A DNA stretch of 64,000 nucleotides from Chloroflexota bacterium. Its GTDB lineage: Bacteria > Chloroflexota > Anaerolineae > Anaerolineales > Villigracilaceae. Where the stretch lies: NCBI GenBank assembly GCA_013388855.1, contig JACAEM010000022.1:1-64000 (forward strand), given 5' to 3'. This document shows, one piece after another, positions 26,149-35,016 of this stretch. Every line of letters starts with the position of its first letter. Position 1 is the stretch's first letter. The position numbers were made by a program, and so were the translations under genes. The notes below the pieces were generated by a model. It was not told the DNA's origin. It was given only the letters and a program-made list of their open reading frames with translations, and ran no database searches.

Positions 26149-26174
26149 GTTCCAATCCTTTCCATCTGAAATCG

Positions 26175-27755
26175 TTATTCCCATTCGATTGTCGCAGGCG
26201 GTTTGCTCGTAATATCATACACCACGCGGTTGATTCCCGCCACTTCATTGACAATACGGCTCGAAATCTTTGCCAACAGGTCGTGCGGCAGGCGTGCCCA
26301 GTCGGCGGTCATGAAGTCGTCCGTCGTCACCGCGCGGATGGCAGCCGCCTCCTGATACGTCCGCTGGTCGCCCATCACACCCACCGAACGCTCCGAGAGC
26401 AGCACCACAAACGCCTGCGAAAGGACCGGCGGCTCCACCTTCAACGCGCCCGTGGCAGGGGTCCCTCCGGAATAGCGCCTGTTCAACAGCCCGGCATTGG
26501 ATAATTCCTCCAGCAGGATGGCATCCGCCGCCCGCAACCGGGACACGCGCTCACGCGTCACCTCCCCGAGACAGCGCACGGTCAAACCGGGACCTGGAAA
26601 CGGTTGCCGCCAAACCAGCGCTTCCGGCAACCCAAGCGCTTCGCCGACCGCCCGAACTTCATCTTTGAACAGATAGCGCAATGGCTCGACTAGTTCGAAC
26701 TGCATATCCTCCGGCAACCCGCCCACGTTATGATGCGTCTTGATCTTGTCAGCTTTGTTCCGGTCCGGCGCGGACGATTCCACCACATCGGGATAGATCG
26801 TCCCCTGCACGAGAAACTTTGGCTGTCCCAATTGCTTTGCCTGCTTCTCGAACACGCGAATGAACTTCTCACCGACGATCTTGCGCTTCTTCTCAGGGTC
26901 GGTGATTCCCTTTAAGGCAGAAAAAAATTCGTCCGCGGCATCCACGGCGATCAGTTCGGCATGCAGATTGTTTCGAAATGCGGAAGCCACCTGCTCCCCC
27001 TCGTTCTTGCGCAACAGGCCGGTATCCACGAAGACCGCCACAAGCTGATCGCCGATGGCGCGATGCACCAGCGCTGAAGCGACCGACGAATCCACGCCGC
27101 CGCTGACCGCCGCCAGGACGCGTTCGTGTCCCACCTGCTTTTGGATGCGTTCCACCGCCTCATCGATTATGGAGACAGGTGTCCAGTTGGGTCGAACGCC
27201 GCAAATATCGACGACGAAGTGCCGGAGCAGTTTGTGCCCGTTGGGAGTGTGATTCACTTCGGGGTGGAATTGCACGCCAAAGTATTTGCGTTTCATGTCG
27301 CCCATCGCCGCAAAGGGACTGTTGCCCGTGCGCGCCAGCGCAATAAACCCCTCAGGCATGCGCGTGATCTTGTCGCCATGCGACATCCACACCTTCGAGA
27401 TGGCATCCAGCATAGTACCGGGAAGCAGTTTCTCGATCTCGGCATATCCATACTCGCGGCTGGAGGAGGCGTACACCTCCCCGCCCAGGGCGTGGGTCAT
27501 GGCCTGCATCCCGTAGCAGATGCCAAGGATGGGAAGACCCGTCTTGAAGATGAAATCCTGCACATAGGGAGCACCGGGCTCATAGACCGAGTTGGGTCCA
27601 CCTGAGAGGATGAATCCCTTCGGCGCGATGGAGAGAATCTTTTCCATGGGCGCATCCCAGGGAAATAACTCGCAATAAACCTGTGCCTCACGCACCCGCC
27701 GCGCAATGATCTGTGCATATTGAGAACCGAAATCGAGAATAGCAATGGAGTCCAT
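26175..27755 (-). CDS. guaA: GMP synthase (glutamine-hydrolysing)
   Basis: A 526-residue GMP synthase making GMP from XMP with ATP and glutamine. The N-terminal amidotransferase has the nucleophile in GICYGMQ and the partner histidine in GVQFHPEVNH. The ATP-pyrophosphatase loop SGGVDSSVA begins near residue 225, and the C-terminal dimerisation domain ends with the typical TSKPPATIEWE. It is followed by 27 bases then the membrane-protein gene, and lies after the HIT gene in a purine-related minus-strand run with xpt. Confidence 0.97.
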   Translation of the reverse strand: MDSIAILDFGSQYAQIIARRVREAQVYCELFPWDAPMEKILSIAPKGFILSGGPNSVYEPGAPYVQDFIFKTGLPILGICYGMQAMTHALGGEVYASSSREYGYAEIEKLLPGTMLDAISKVWMSHGDKITRMPEGFIALARTGNSPFAAMGDMKRKYFGVQFHPEVNHTPNGHKLLRHFVVDICGVRPNWTPVSIIDEAVERIQKQVGHERVLAAVSGGVDSSVASALVHRAIGDQLVAVFVDTGLLRKNEGEQVASAFRNNLHAELIAVDAADEFFSALKGITDPEKKRKIVGEKFIRVFEKQAKQLGQPKFLVQGTIYPDVVESSAPDRNKADKIKTHHNVGGLPEDMQFELVEPLRYLFKDEVRAVGEALGLPEALVWRQPFPGPGLTVRCLGEVTRERVSRLRAADAILLEELSNAGLLNRRYSGGTPATGALKVEPPVLSQAFVVLLSERSVGVMGDQRTYQEAAAIRAVTTDDFMTADWARLPHDLLAKISSRIVNEVAGINRVVYDITSKPPATIEWE

Positions 27756-27765
27756 GATTTATATG

Positions 27766-27812
27766 CCTCACCCCAACCCCTCTCCCTCGGGAAGAGGGGT
27801 AAGGGGTGAGGG
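27766..27812. repeat. Palindromic repeat forming the end of the HIT gene
   Basis: CCTCACCCCAACCCCTCTCCC and GGGAAGAGGGGTAAGGGGTGAGG form an inverted repeat. It carries the HIT gene's stop codon (27768-27770) and its last 14 or so codons. Confidence 0.85.
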
Positions 27813-28148
27813 CGATATCAAATGAAAATGCAATTGCGGAAAATCCTGATACTCCCCGCCGTTGACGATCAGCCGATAGGCAGGGAGATGAAATTCATCC
27901 ACCAGACTTTGCACGGTGGCATACAGATCGGTGAGAAAAGCAGAGTCGGCTGAGTCCAATTTACTCAACGACTCAACCGACTTCTTCGGCACCAGCAATA
28001 TGTGAAAAGCATACGATGGTTTAGGGTGGTGAAATGCCATCAATGTTTTCGTCTCGCGCAGGCGCTTCACAGGAATGGCAAAATTCATATGCTCAAACAT
28101 CCAGCCGATGAAACGCCTGAACCACGGATGCCATAACCATCTCCGCAC
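27768..28148 (-). CDS. HIT-family (histidine triad) protein with repeat-derived C-terminus
   Basis: A 126-residue histidine-triad protein. The core FHHPKPSYAFHILLVPKK and QLHFHLIS fit the family, though the first histidine of the triad motif is glutamine here (QxHxH). HIT proteins are nucleotide hydrolases or transferases. The last residues (SPSPLTPLPEGEGLG) are translated from a palindromic repeat, so the native C-terminus appears to have been replaced or extended. The start is a GTG (28148); an ATG at 28100 is an alternative. It lies between xpt and guaA in the same direction. Confidence 0.8.
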   Translation of the reverse strand: MRRWLWHPWFRRFIGWMFEHMNFAIPVKRLRETKTLMAFHHPKPSYAFHILLVPKKSVESLSKLDSADSAFLTDLYATVQSLVDEFHLPAYRLIVNGGEYQDFPQLHFHLISPSPLTPLPEGEGLG

Positions 28149-28180
28149 ATTAACCTTCCAACCCGCGAACCTTCAACTGT

Positions 28181-28771
28181 TTATGAAGGTTCGCCAAACA
28201 CAATTTTGTCATCTTTCATCGCCGTGATGCACGCCAGCGAATGGATCGGCACGCCCAGCGGCTTGAGCGCCTCGCGCCCCCCCTCGAAAAGTTTCTCGAT
28301 CAACGCGCCGATACCCACGATCCTCGAGCCGGATGCCTCTGCAAGCCTTGCCAGTCCTAGAATGGTCTGCCCGCTGGCAAGGAAGTCGTCGATGATCAAC
28401 ACTTTTTCGCCGTTCGCCAGATATTCCGGTGAGACGATCAACTCCACCATGCGTCCCTTCGTGTGCGAGGGCGCCAGGGTCAGATACACCTGATCCGGCA
28501 TGGTGATCGGTTTATGCTTGCGCGCATACACCACCGGCAGCCCCATATGCACCGCCGTTGTCACAGCCGGGGCAATACCCGAAATCTCGGCAGTCAGCAC
28601 TTTCGTCGCGCCGACCGAAGCGAAAAGCCGCGCAAATTCCCGCCCGCAGGCATCCATCAGTAGAGGGTCCACTTGATGATTGACGAAGCTATCCACCTTC
28701 AAAATTCCCCCGCCCAACACCCTGCCGTCCCGCAGGATCCGTTCTTCAAGTTCCTTCACAGCCGCCTCCAT
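28181..28771 (-). CDS. xpt: Xanthine phosphoribosyltransferase
   Basis: A 196-residue type I phosphoribosyltransferase that salvages xanthine to XMP. The PRPP loop is VLIIDDFLASGQT, followed by the family's EKLFEGGREALKPLG region and N-terminal ILKVDSFVNHQVDP. XMP is the substrate of GuaA, encoded two genes downstream, so the pair forms a direct salvage route to GMP. ATG 28771 is preferred to a TTG 15 bases upstream. The gap to the divergent maf gene is only 95 bases, leaving no room for a purine riboswitch. Confidence 0.93.
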   Translation of the reverse strand: MEAAVKELEERILRDGRVLGGGILKVDSFVNHQVDPLLMDACGREFARLFASVGATKVLTAEISGIAPAVTTAVHMGLPVVYARKHKPITMPDQVYLTLAPSHTKGRMVELIVSPEYLANGEKVLIIDDFLASGQTILGLARLAEASGSRIVGIGALIEKLFEGGREALKPLGVPIHSLACITAMKDDKIVFGEPS

Positions 28772-28830
28772 GAATAGAATAGACAAATTTTCATGATTCT
28801 ACAACCTCTGCCTCTGAATTGCAAACTCAC

Positions 28831-28858
28831 TTTTGCTTAATGCTGGCTGTGTTAGAAT
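28831..28858 (+). promoter_or_regulatory. Probable leaderless promoter of maf
   Basis: TAGAAT (28853-28858) lies 8 bases before the GTG at 28867; TTTTGC (28831-28836) 16 bases upstream is a weak -35. No ribosome site is visible. Confidence 0.45.
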
Positions 28859-28866
28859 CCTCACCC

Positions 28867-29514
28867 GTGAACCTGATCCTGGCATCCAACTCCCCGCGCC
28901 GCCGCCAACTCATTGGCCTGACCGGTTGGGAATTTACCGTCTCCGTTTCGGATGTGGACGAGAGCACGCACGAGAACGAATCGCCCGCCGAATACGTCTT
29001 AAGACTTGCGGAATCCAAAGCCCGCGCCGGGATGAGCCGCGCTCATGAGGATCAGTTCATCCTTGCAGCAGATACAACCGTGGTGGATGGATCGCACATC
29101 CTCGGCAAACCCATTGACGAGGCGGATGCGATGCGGATGCTGACTCAATTGCGCGGACGGACGCATCAGGTCTACACCGGACTGGCCCTGCTCCGAATGA
29201 GCGGTGGTCTGCTCCTGAAAGACCTCTGCGTCACCAATGTGCCCATGCGCGACTACTCCGATGAGGAAATCCGCGCCTACGTTGCCACCGGTGACCCGCT
29301 CGACAAGGCTGGAGCGTACGCCATCCAGCATGCGCAATTCCGTCCCGTCGCCCGCATGGACGGTTGCTATGCCAGCGTAATGGGACTCCCGTTGTGTCAT
29401 GTGGTGCGCCTGATGCAGAAGATGGGCATCGAGCCAAAAGCGAATGTGCCGGATAACTGTCAAAACTTGTTGGAATATGAATGTCCGGTTTTCGAGTCGA
29501 TATTAAGTGAATAA
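28867..29514 (+). CDS. maf: Maf-family nucleoside-triphosphate pyrophosphatase
   Basis: A 215-residue Maf/YhdE-type protein that hydrolyses dTTP, UTP or modified nucleotides. The N-terminal ILASNSPRRRQL loop, the catalytic DTTVVDG, the LRGRTHQVYTGLAL segment and DKAGAYAIQ are typical. The GTG at 28867 makes the protein start directly at the VNLILASNSPRR strand; ATG codons further upstream would add an atypical tail. The start codon is 8 bases after a -10 element, hence probably leaderless. Confidence 0.93.
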   Translation: MNLILASNSPRRRQLIGLTGWEFTVSVSDVDESTHENESPAEYVLRLAESKARAGMSRAHEDQFILAADTTVVDGSHILGKPIDEADAMRMLTQLRGRTHQVYTGLALLRMSGGLLLKDLCVTNVPMRDYSDEEIRAYVATGDPLDKAGAYAIQHAQFRPVARMDGCYASVMGLPLCHVVRLMQKMGIEPKANVPDNCQNLLEYECPVFESILSE

Positions 29515-29515
29515 T

Positions 29516-29618
29516 GTCATTGCAAGACTTGCGAGCCTTAAGGCAAGTGCATATCGAAGCAATCTCTCCTCAACAGGAGATTGCTTCGGACGAGCGAACG
29601 CCGTCCTCACAATGGCAT
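29516..29618. repeat. TCATTGCGAG-family palindromic repeat
   Basis: Starts AATGTCATTGCAAG, carries GAAGCAATCTCTCC and GGAGATTGCTTC as an internal stem, and ends CTCACAATGGCAT, an imperfect inverse of the start. Fills the gap between maf and the PBP gene. Confidence 0.75.
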
Positions 29619-29639
29619 GAATGAATCGAAAGGCAAAGA

Positions 29640-31886
29640 ATGAAATTTCTTCGTTGGTTAAACGTTATCGTCATCCTTACTTTTATCTCTGCCTGTAGTT
29701 CTGGAGGGATCGGCAATTCAGAGGTCCCCACCGAAACGCCCCTCCCTCCACCGGTTGTGGCAGTCACATCCGTGCCGGATGTCAATGCGGCGATCAGCGC
29801 TTACTTCGAGGCGTTCAAAATCGAAGACTATAACCTGATGTACAGTCTGTTGAGCAGGGACGTGCAGGCTGGTATTGCGCTGGAGGATTTCGCCAGACGC
29901 AACCGCGATGCTCTGAACACAATGAGTGCCGGTTCCTTCGATTACGAGGTCCTTTCGTCGCTGGTCAACCCCTACTCGGCAGAGGTCGCCTTCCGCATTA
30001 CCTATCACACCGCGTTGGTCGGCGATATTCAGCGCGAGATGGTTGCCCGCCTGACGCTTGAAGACAGCCAGTGGAAACTACAATGGAATGATGGACTCAT
30101 CCTGCCCGAATTGGCGGGCGGTAATATTCTCAAAATGGATTACGAAGTGCCGTCACGCGGCGAAATCTACGACCGCAACGGCAATCCGCTCGTGGCGCAG
30201 TCCGACGCGAACGCGTTTTACATCCTGCCCGGCAGTGTGACCGACGAAAGCTTGGGCACCCTGCTTTCCGAGGTCTGGCGGCTGTGCGGCATCAGCCAGG
30301 AAGAACTTGCGGACGAGATCTTCAACACACCGGCGCAATGGCCCATCCCGCTGTGCGAAGCCTCAAAGGATGAATCCGAGCGGATCACCTCCATCGCACC
30401 CAGCGGCTTGTTCTGGACCGAGTACAACGCGCGCTATTATTTCGAGCAGGGCGTCGGCTCCAACATCATCGGTTACACCCTCGGCATCGGACCGGAGGAA
30501 CTGGATAAATATCGCCGCCTTGGTTACGCGGGCGACGAGCGTGTGGGGAAAGCAGGCATTGAACAATGGGCGGAGGGATATCTCTCCGGTAAGCGCGGCG
30601 GTACCCTGTATGTCTTCACCCCGGACGGTTCGCAGATCGTCACCCGCATCGCGGAAAGCGCGCCAAAACCTGCTGATTCCGTGTATCTCACCATCGACCG
30701 CAACCTTCAATATTACGCCGAACAGGCCATCAAGGGTTTTACCGGCGCGGTCGTTGTGATGGAGCGCGATACCGGTCGTGTCCTTGCCATGGCGTCCTCG
30801 CCAAGCTTCGACGCGAACGCCTTCCAGCCCACCAACCCGAACAGCCAGAATCAGATTGCGGCGCTGAACCAGTTGAATTCCCCCCTCGTCAACCGCGCCG
30901 CGCAGGGACAGTACCCACTTGGTTCGGTATTCAAGATCATCACTATGGCGGCGGGCATGGAAAGCGGATTGTACATCCCTGAGACAACATTCGATTGTCA
31001 GTATGAATGGACAAAACTGCCGGACCGGGTCCGCTATGACTGGACGTGGCAACATTGCCAGGACCGGCTTGCGGCTGGGCTGGAATGTAACACCAGCGAC
31101 AGCACGCCGTCGGGTGTGCTCACACTTTCCGAAGGGCTGATGCGCTCCTGCAATCCATTCTTCTGGGACATTGGCTACACCCTCTATCAAAACAATCGCC
31201 CAAACGATATCGCCAATATGGCACGCGCCTTCGGACTGGGACAATTGACCGGCATCGAACAGATTGCCGAGAACCCTGGGCAGATCAATGATCCGAACAG
31301 CGACCCAATCGAGGTGGTCAATCAGGCAATCGGTCAAGGGACGGTACAGGTCACGCCGCTGCAAGTCGCGCGTTTCGTTGCCGCCATCGGTAATGGCGGC
31401 ACGTTGTTCCGTCCGCAACTGGTAGAGAAAATTCAGCCCGTTGAAGGTTCCCCGACCATTCTCTTCAAACCGGAAGCCCAGGGGACCCTGCCGCTCACGC
31501 CTGAACGGTTAAAGTTCATTCAGGATGCGATGATCAGCGTGGTCGAGGATTCGCGCGGCACTGCTAACTTCCGACTGCGCGGATTGAGCATCCCTGTGGC
31601 AGGCAAGACCGGCACCGCTGAGTCGGGCGATGTCAGACCGCATGCCTGGTTCGCGGGGTATACCATGGCGAGTGAAAACACCGGCCTGCCTGATATCGCC
31701 ATTGCCGTTATCCTCGAGTATGCGGGTGAAGGTTCGGATTATGCCGCGCCGGTCTTCAAACGCATTGTCGAGACTTATTATCTCGGCTCACCGCAAACGT
31801 TCTACTGGTTCGAATCGAACTTTGGCGTGACAAAGACCCCCACTCCGTTCGGCGGCATCCCGACCAGAACACCGAGGCCCAGATAG
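29640..31886 (+). CDS. Class B penicillin-binding protein (transpeptidase) with NTF2-like domain
   Basis: A 748-residue cell-wall transpeptidase that cross-links peptidoglycan. An N-terminal lipoprotein-type signal (ISAC, cysteine near residue 20) is followed by an NTF2/MecA-N-like domain (about 45-160), the PBP dimerisation domain (about 170-330) and the transpeptidase domain. Active-site motifs: S429-V-F-K432, S503-C-N505 and K656-T-G658. MecA-N-containing enzymes are often low-affinity for beta-lactams. The C-terminus is threonine/proline rich (TPTPFGGIPTRTPRP). Confidence 0.92.
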   Translation: MKFLRWLNVIVILTFISACSSGGIGNSEVPTETPLPPPVVAVTSVPDVNAAISAYFEAFKIEDYNLMYSLLSRDVQAGIALEDFARRNRDALNTMSAGSFDYEVLSSLVNPYSAEVAFRITYHTALVGDIQREMVARLTLEDSQWKLQWNDGLILPELAGGNILKMDYEVPSRGEIYDRNGNPLVAQSDANAFYILPGSVTDESLGTLLSEVWRLCGISQEELADEIFNTPAQWPIPLCEASKDESERITSIAPSGLFWTEYNARYYFEQGVGSNIIGYTLGIGPEELDKYRRLGYAGDERVGKAGIEQWAEGYLSGKRGGTLYVFTPDGSQIVTRIAESAPKPADSVYLTIDRNLQYYAEQAIKGFTGAVVVMERDTGRVLAMASSPSFDANAFQPTNPNSQNQIAALNQLNSPLVNRAAQGQYPLGSVFKIITMAAGMESGLYIPETTFDCQYEWTKLPDRVRYDWTWQHCQDRLAAGLECNTSDSTPSGVLTLSEGLMRSCNPFFWDIGYTLYQNNRPNDIANMARAFGLGQLTGIEQIAENPGQINDPNSDPIEVVNQAIGQGTVQVTPLQVARFVAAIGNGGTLFRPQLVEKIQPVEGSPTILFKPEAQGTLPLTPERLKFIQDAMISVVEDSRGTANFRLRGLSIPVAGKTGTAESGDVRPHAWFAGYTMASENTGLPDIAIAVILEYAGEGSDYAAPVFKRIVETYYLGSPQTFYWFESNFGVTKTPTPFGGIPTRTPRPR

Positions 31887-31953
31887 ACCATCCGCCACAG
31901 AAGTGCAGGCAGGAAATGCTCTGCATCGTCTGTAATTGGAACGATTGGAATTT

Positions 31954-32859
31954 GTGACAGATTCTTTCACACGCGGTTTAATCATCAAAGCCCAGTCCGG
32001 TTTCTTCACCGTGGAGACCGGATTGGGTCTTATTGTTTGTCAATTGCGCGGCAAGTTGAAGCAGGGACGCGCCGCTGGAGACATCGCAGCCATCGGCGAC
32101 AGGGTCGGCATCACGGTGTTGGCGGATGGGAGCGGGGTGATCGAAGAGGTCGAAAAACGGAAGCAAGCCATTGTCCGGCTCGACCCGAGACCTCAGGGCG
32201 AGTACCAACAAGTCCTGCTGGCAAATGCCGATCAGGCGGTTTTTGTCTTCGCGTGCGCGCATCCGAAACCCAAATTGAGGATGCTGGATCGTTTCCTCGT
32301 CATCGCCGAGAAACAACATGTGCCCGCCGTCATCGTGGCGAATAAGATCGATCTCGTGAAGGATGCGAGGAAAATTTTCGGCTTGTACGAACCGTTGGGG
32401 TATCGCGTGATCTACACTTCGACTCAAACCGGCGCGGGGATCGAGGAGCTGCACGGGGTATTGAAGAATAAAATTTCCGCCCTTGCCGGACCGAGCGGTG
32501 TGGGCAAGTCAAGTCTGCTCAACGCCATCCAGCCGGGGCTGGGACTCGCCGTCAATGAAATCAGCGCGGCGATGGGCAAGGGCAAACACACCACCGTCAC
32601 GCGGCAAATGTTCCCGCTGGCGGGCGGCGGTTATGTGGCGGATACGCCGGGATGGAAGTCACTGGCGTTGTGGGATACCGAACCCGAGGAGATGGAGGCG
32701 TATTTCCCCGAATTGCGCGATCTCGTGCAGCACTGTCAGTTCAGCGATTGCACACACACGCACGAGCCAAAGTGTGCGGTGATTGCCGCGGTAAAGGATG
32801 GACGTGTGCATCCGGAGCGATTTGATTCGTTCCTGCGATTGAGAGCGGGACAGGAATAG
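31954..32859 (+). CDS. rsgA: Ribosome small-subunit-dependent GTPase RsgA
   Basis: A circularly permuted GTPase (about 301 residues from this start) that assists late 30S ribosome assembly. The G4 motif ANKIDL precedes the G1 loop GPSGVGKSSLLN and G3 DTPGW, the order expected of RsgA. The C-terminal zinc motif holds the cysteines and histidine in CQFSDCTHTHEPKC. The start is uncertain: GTG 31954 is used, with in-frame TTG codons at 31936 and 31945 as alternatives; none has a clear ribosome site. Confidence 0.93.
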   Translation: MTDSFTRGLIIKAQSGFFTVETGLGLIVCQLRGKLKQGRAAGDIAAIGDRVGITVLADGSGVIEEVEKRKQAIVRLDPRPQGEYQQVLLANADQAVFVFACAHPKPKLRMLDRFLVIAEKQHVPAVIVANKIDLVKDARKIFGLYEPLGYRVIYTSTQTGAGIEELHGVLKNKISALAGPSGVGKSSLLNAIQPGLGLAVNEISAAMGKGKHTTVTRQMFPLAGGGYVADTPGWKSLALWDTEPEEMEAYFPELRDLVQHCQFSDCTHTHEPKCAVIAAVKDGRVHPERFDSFLRLRAGQE

Positions 32860-32895
32860 ATGTACGATTTACGGTTTTTGATTTAAGATTCATCC

Positions 32896-33885
32896 ATGGA
32901 TTCGAACTGGAACTTAATCGGGCATGAGTGGGCGGTGGACATGTTGAAGAAGCATGTCATCCACGAGACGACGCGCCATGCGTATCTTTTCTCGGGACCT
33001 CCAGGGCTGGGTCGCCGTACCCTGGCCTTGCGTTTCGCCCAGGCGTTGAACTGCCAGACTCCCGTTTCGGCAGGGATTCCCTGCGGGGAGTGCCGCGACT
33101 GCAAACAGATCGAAGCCATGCATCACGCAGATCTGTCGGTCATACAAGCCGACTCCGAAGGCGGTATTCTGAAAGTGGACCAGATCCGCGAGGTACGCAA
33201 GACGCTTACCTACAAACCGTATCAATCGAAATACCGCGTGGCATTGTTCCTGCGTTTCCACGAAGCCAACGACAACGCCGCCAATGCCTTGCTGAAAACA
33301 CTCGAAGAAGCGCCTTCGTATGCGGTCCTCATCCTCACCGCCGACAACCCAGAACAACTCCTGCCAACTATCGTTTCACGCTGCGAAGTGTTGCGGCTGA
33401 GACCGTTATCCATCGCAGAAGTGCAAAGAGGATTGGAGAGTAGGGGAATAGAGGAGAGGCGGGCAAAATTGATTGCGCACATTTCAAGTGGAAGGTTCGG
33501 ATACGCACTACGCCTGACAGAAGACGATGCCCTGCTCGACAAGCGCGAGGAACGCCTGAACGATCTGCTGACCCTGCTCCCTGCCTCGCGCGTGGAAAAG
33601 TTCAAATATGCCGACCAGTTGTCGAAGGATAAGGATGCCATGCGGCAGACAATCCTGTTCTGGCTCGCGTATTGGCGCGATGTGATGCTGCGGACGGCTC
33701 AGGCGGCCAGCCCGCTCGTCAACATGGACCGCAATGTGGAAATCGAAGATATTGCCAGCCGCATAGACCTCCCATCCGCGCGGCGCGTGGTCAGCGGGTT
33801 GGAAGAGGCGCTGGAAAAGATGGAAAAGAACGTCAATTCAAGGATGCTGGCAGAGGTCTTATTGTTGGACCTGCCGAAGATATAG
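32896..33885 (+). CDS. holB: DNA polymerase III delta' subunit
   Basis: A 329-residue clamp-loader subunit. The P-loop reads GPPGLGRRT, with arginine in place of the usual Walker A lysine; delta' subunits often do not bind ATP, so this is compatible. The zinc-binding CGECRDC follows, then the sensor-like LKTLEEAP and SRCE motifs. It loads the sliding clamp at the replication fork. A C-terminal domain of about 110 residues ends VLLLDLPKI. Confidence 0.92.
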   Translation: MDSNWNLIGHEWAVDMLKKHVIHETTRHAYLFSGPPGLGRRTLALRFAQALNCQTPVSAGIPCGECRDCKQIEAMHHADLSVIQADSEGGILKVDQIREVRKTLTYKPYQSKYRVALFLRFHEANDNAANALLKTLEEAPSYAVLILTADNPEQLLPTIVSRCEVLRLRPLSIAEVQRGLESRGIEERRAKLIAHISSGRFGYALRLTEDDALLDKREERLNDLLTLLPASRVEKFKYADQLSKDKDAMRQTILFWLAYWRDVMLRTAQAASPLVNMDRNVEIEDIASRIDLPSARRVVSGLEEALEKMEKNVNSRMLAEVLLLDLPKI

Positions 33886-33896
33886 GAGTCCCCCCC

Positions 33897-34106
33897 ATGT
33901 GCAGAAGCATCAAACAACTGAGGAACGCCGAAATCCCCGCCACAGATGAGGAGATCCGCGCCGCGGCGTTGCAGTTTGTGCGGAAAGTCAGCGGCTATCG
34001 CAAGCCATCGAAGAGCAATCAGGAGGCGTTCGATCGGGCGGTGGAGGAAGTGGCGGAGGCGACTCAAAAGTTGCTGGGGAATCTCGCCTCGCGGACTCCG
34101 TCCTGA
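33897..34106 (+). CDS. DUF2277 protein
   Basis: A 69-residue protein with the DUF2277 start MCRSIKQLRN and a helical body ending in TQKLLGN. Members occur across bacteria but have no known function. The ATG at 33897 is 12 bases after the holB stop and has an AGGAG ribosome site. It may be co-transcribed with holB. Confidence 0.85.
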   Translation: MCRSIKQLRNAEIPATDEEIRAAALQFVRKVSGYRKPSKSNQEAFDRAVEEVAEATQKLLGNLASRTPS

Positions 34107-34109
34107 CCA

Positions 34110-34907
34110 TCAGGACCTTATTAAATCCAGCGGATTCTCTCCGAGCAGGATTGCGCGTCCATGCAAGTACAGACCGAACTGGGATAGACCGAACCAGAGC
34201 AGGAAGATTGTCAGGCTGATCGAAGCCCGGTCGATCCAGGTGGGAAGATGTTTAATCAAGTCCGCGATCTGTCCGCGCCAATCTGTTATTTTTTGTTCGT
34301 ATTCCTTGATCGCCGCCAGGAAATTTTGCAGGCTTTCACGCGTCTGGGTCAGGTCGCCGCCCAATAGGTAGGAGGTATCGCTGACAAAGGTCGAAGCCTG
34401 CCGGGCAATTTCCTCCGCGTTGGCGATCTCCGCGTCCATCGAGTCGGCGGAGTCGATCAGGTCGGTCACAATTTTTTCGGGCGCGCCCAGGTCCAAACTG
34501 GGAAGAAATCCGGCGATTCCCTCAATCACCGATTGCAGGTTTTCCAACGCCACGCGGGCGGAATTGATCCGCTCACGCGTCGTTTTCAATTCGGGGAGCA
34601 GTCTGTCGTCCAAGGCGCTCTGAATGCCGCCCAAAATGTTTTCCGCGCTAGCGGATTGTTCCGTCAATTTCTCGAGCACCTTCTCGGTCGCGTCGACGAT
34701 GCGCAGGGCGCGCTCCAATTCGAGGCGCGAAGACTCCAGCGCGGACTGCGCCAGCGCGAATTCCCTGTCCACCTGTCCAAGCCGGCTGATCGCTTCGCGC
34801 GTCAATGGCTCGTTGTACATCCATGCCGCGGCAATACCCATAACGCTCAATAACAGGAAGAACGAACTCAGGACGATCAATGTCCATGCAAGGATTTTTC
34901 GAGCCAT
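34110..34907 (-). CDS. Membrane protein with long coiled coil
   Basis: A 265-residue protein, not recognised. An N-terminal membrane helix (about 6-29) and a C-terminal one (about 228-248) flank a heptad-rich, acidic coiled-coil region (about 40-215) full of Glu, Leu and Asp. Such proteins are often periplasmic spacers or membrane organisers; no enzyme motif is seen. It is convergent with the DUF2277 gene and divergent from the phosphoesterase gene. Confidence 0.8.
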   Translation of the reverse strand: MARKILAWTLIVLSSFFLLLSVMGIAAAWMYNEPLTREAISRLGQVDREFALAQSALESSRLELERALRIVDATEKVLEKLTEQSASAENILGGIQSALDDRLLPELKTTRERINSARVALENLQSVIEGIAGFLPSLDLGAPEKIVTDLIDSADSMDAEIANAEEIARQASTFVSDTSYLLGGDLTQTRESLQNFLAAIKEYEQKITDWRGQIADLIKHLPTWIDRASISLTIFLLWFGLSQFGLYLHGRAILLGENPLDLIRS

Positions 34908-34975
34908 GACGCATTTCCTTTCCCGGGCGAATCGACACTCTTGCCTTCAAAAAATTATACCCTGCCCAACTGGGC

Positions 34976-34981
34976 TATAAT
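34976..34981 (+). promoter_or_regulatory. -10 element of the large metallophosphoesterase gene
   Basis: Perfect TATAAT, 35 bases before the ATG at 35017; the -35 region is not convincing. A GAGGAGG ribosome site precedes the ATG. Confidence 0.5.
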
Positions 34982-35016
34982 AAGCGCACCGCGACCGATC
35001 AGAGAGGAGGATCGTC

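Noticed and set aside
28772-28866. Purine riboswitch before xpt
   Set aside because: The divergent gap is 95 bases and also holds the maf promoter; no aptamer-like junction is visible.
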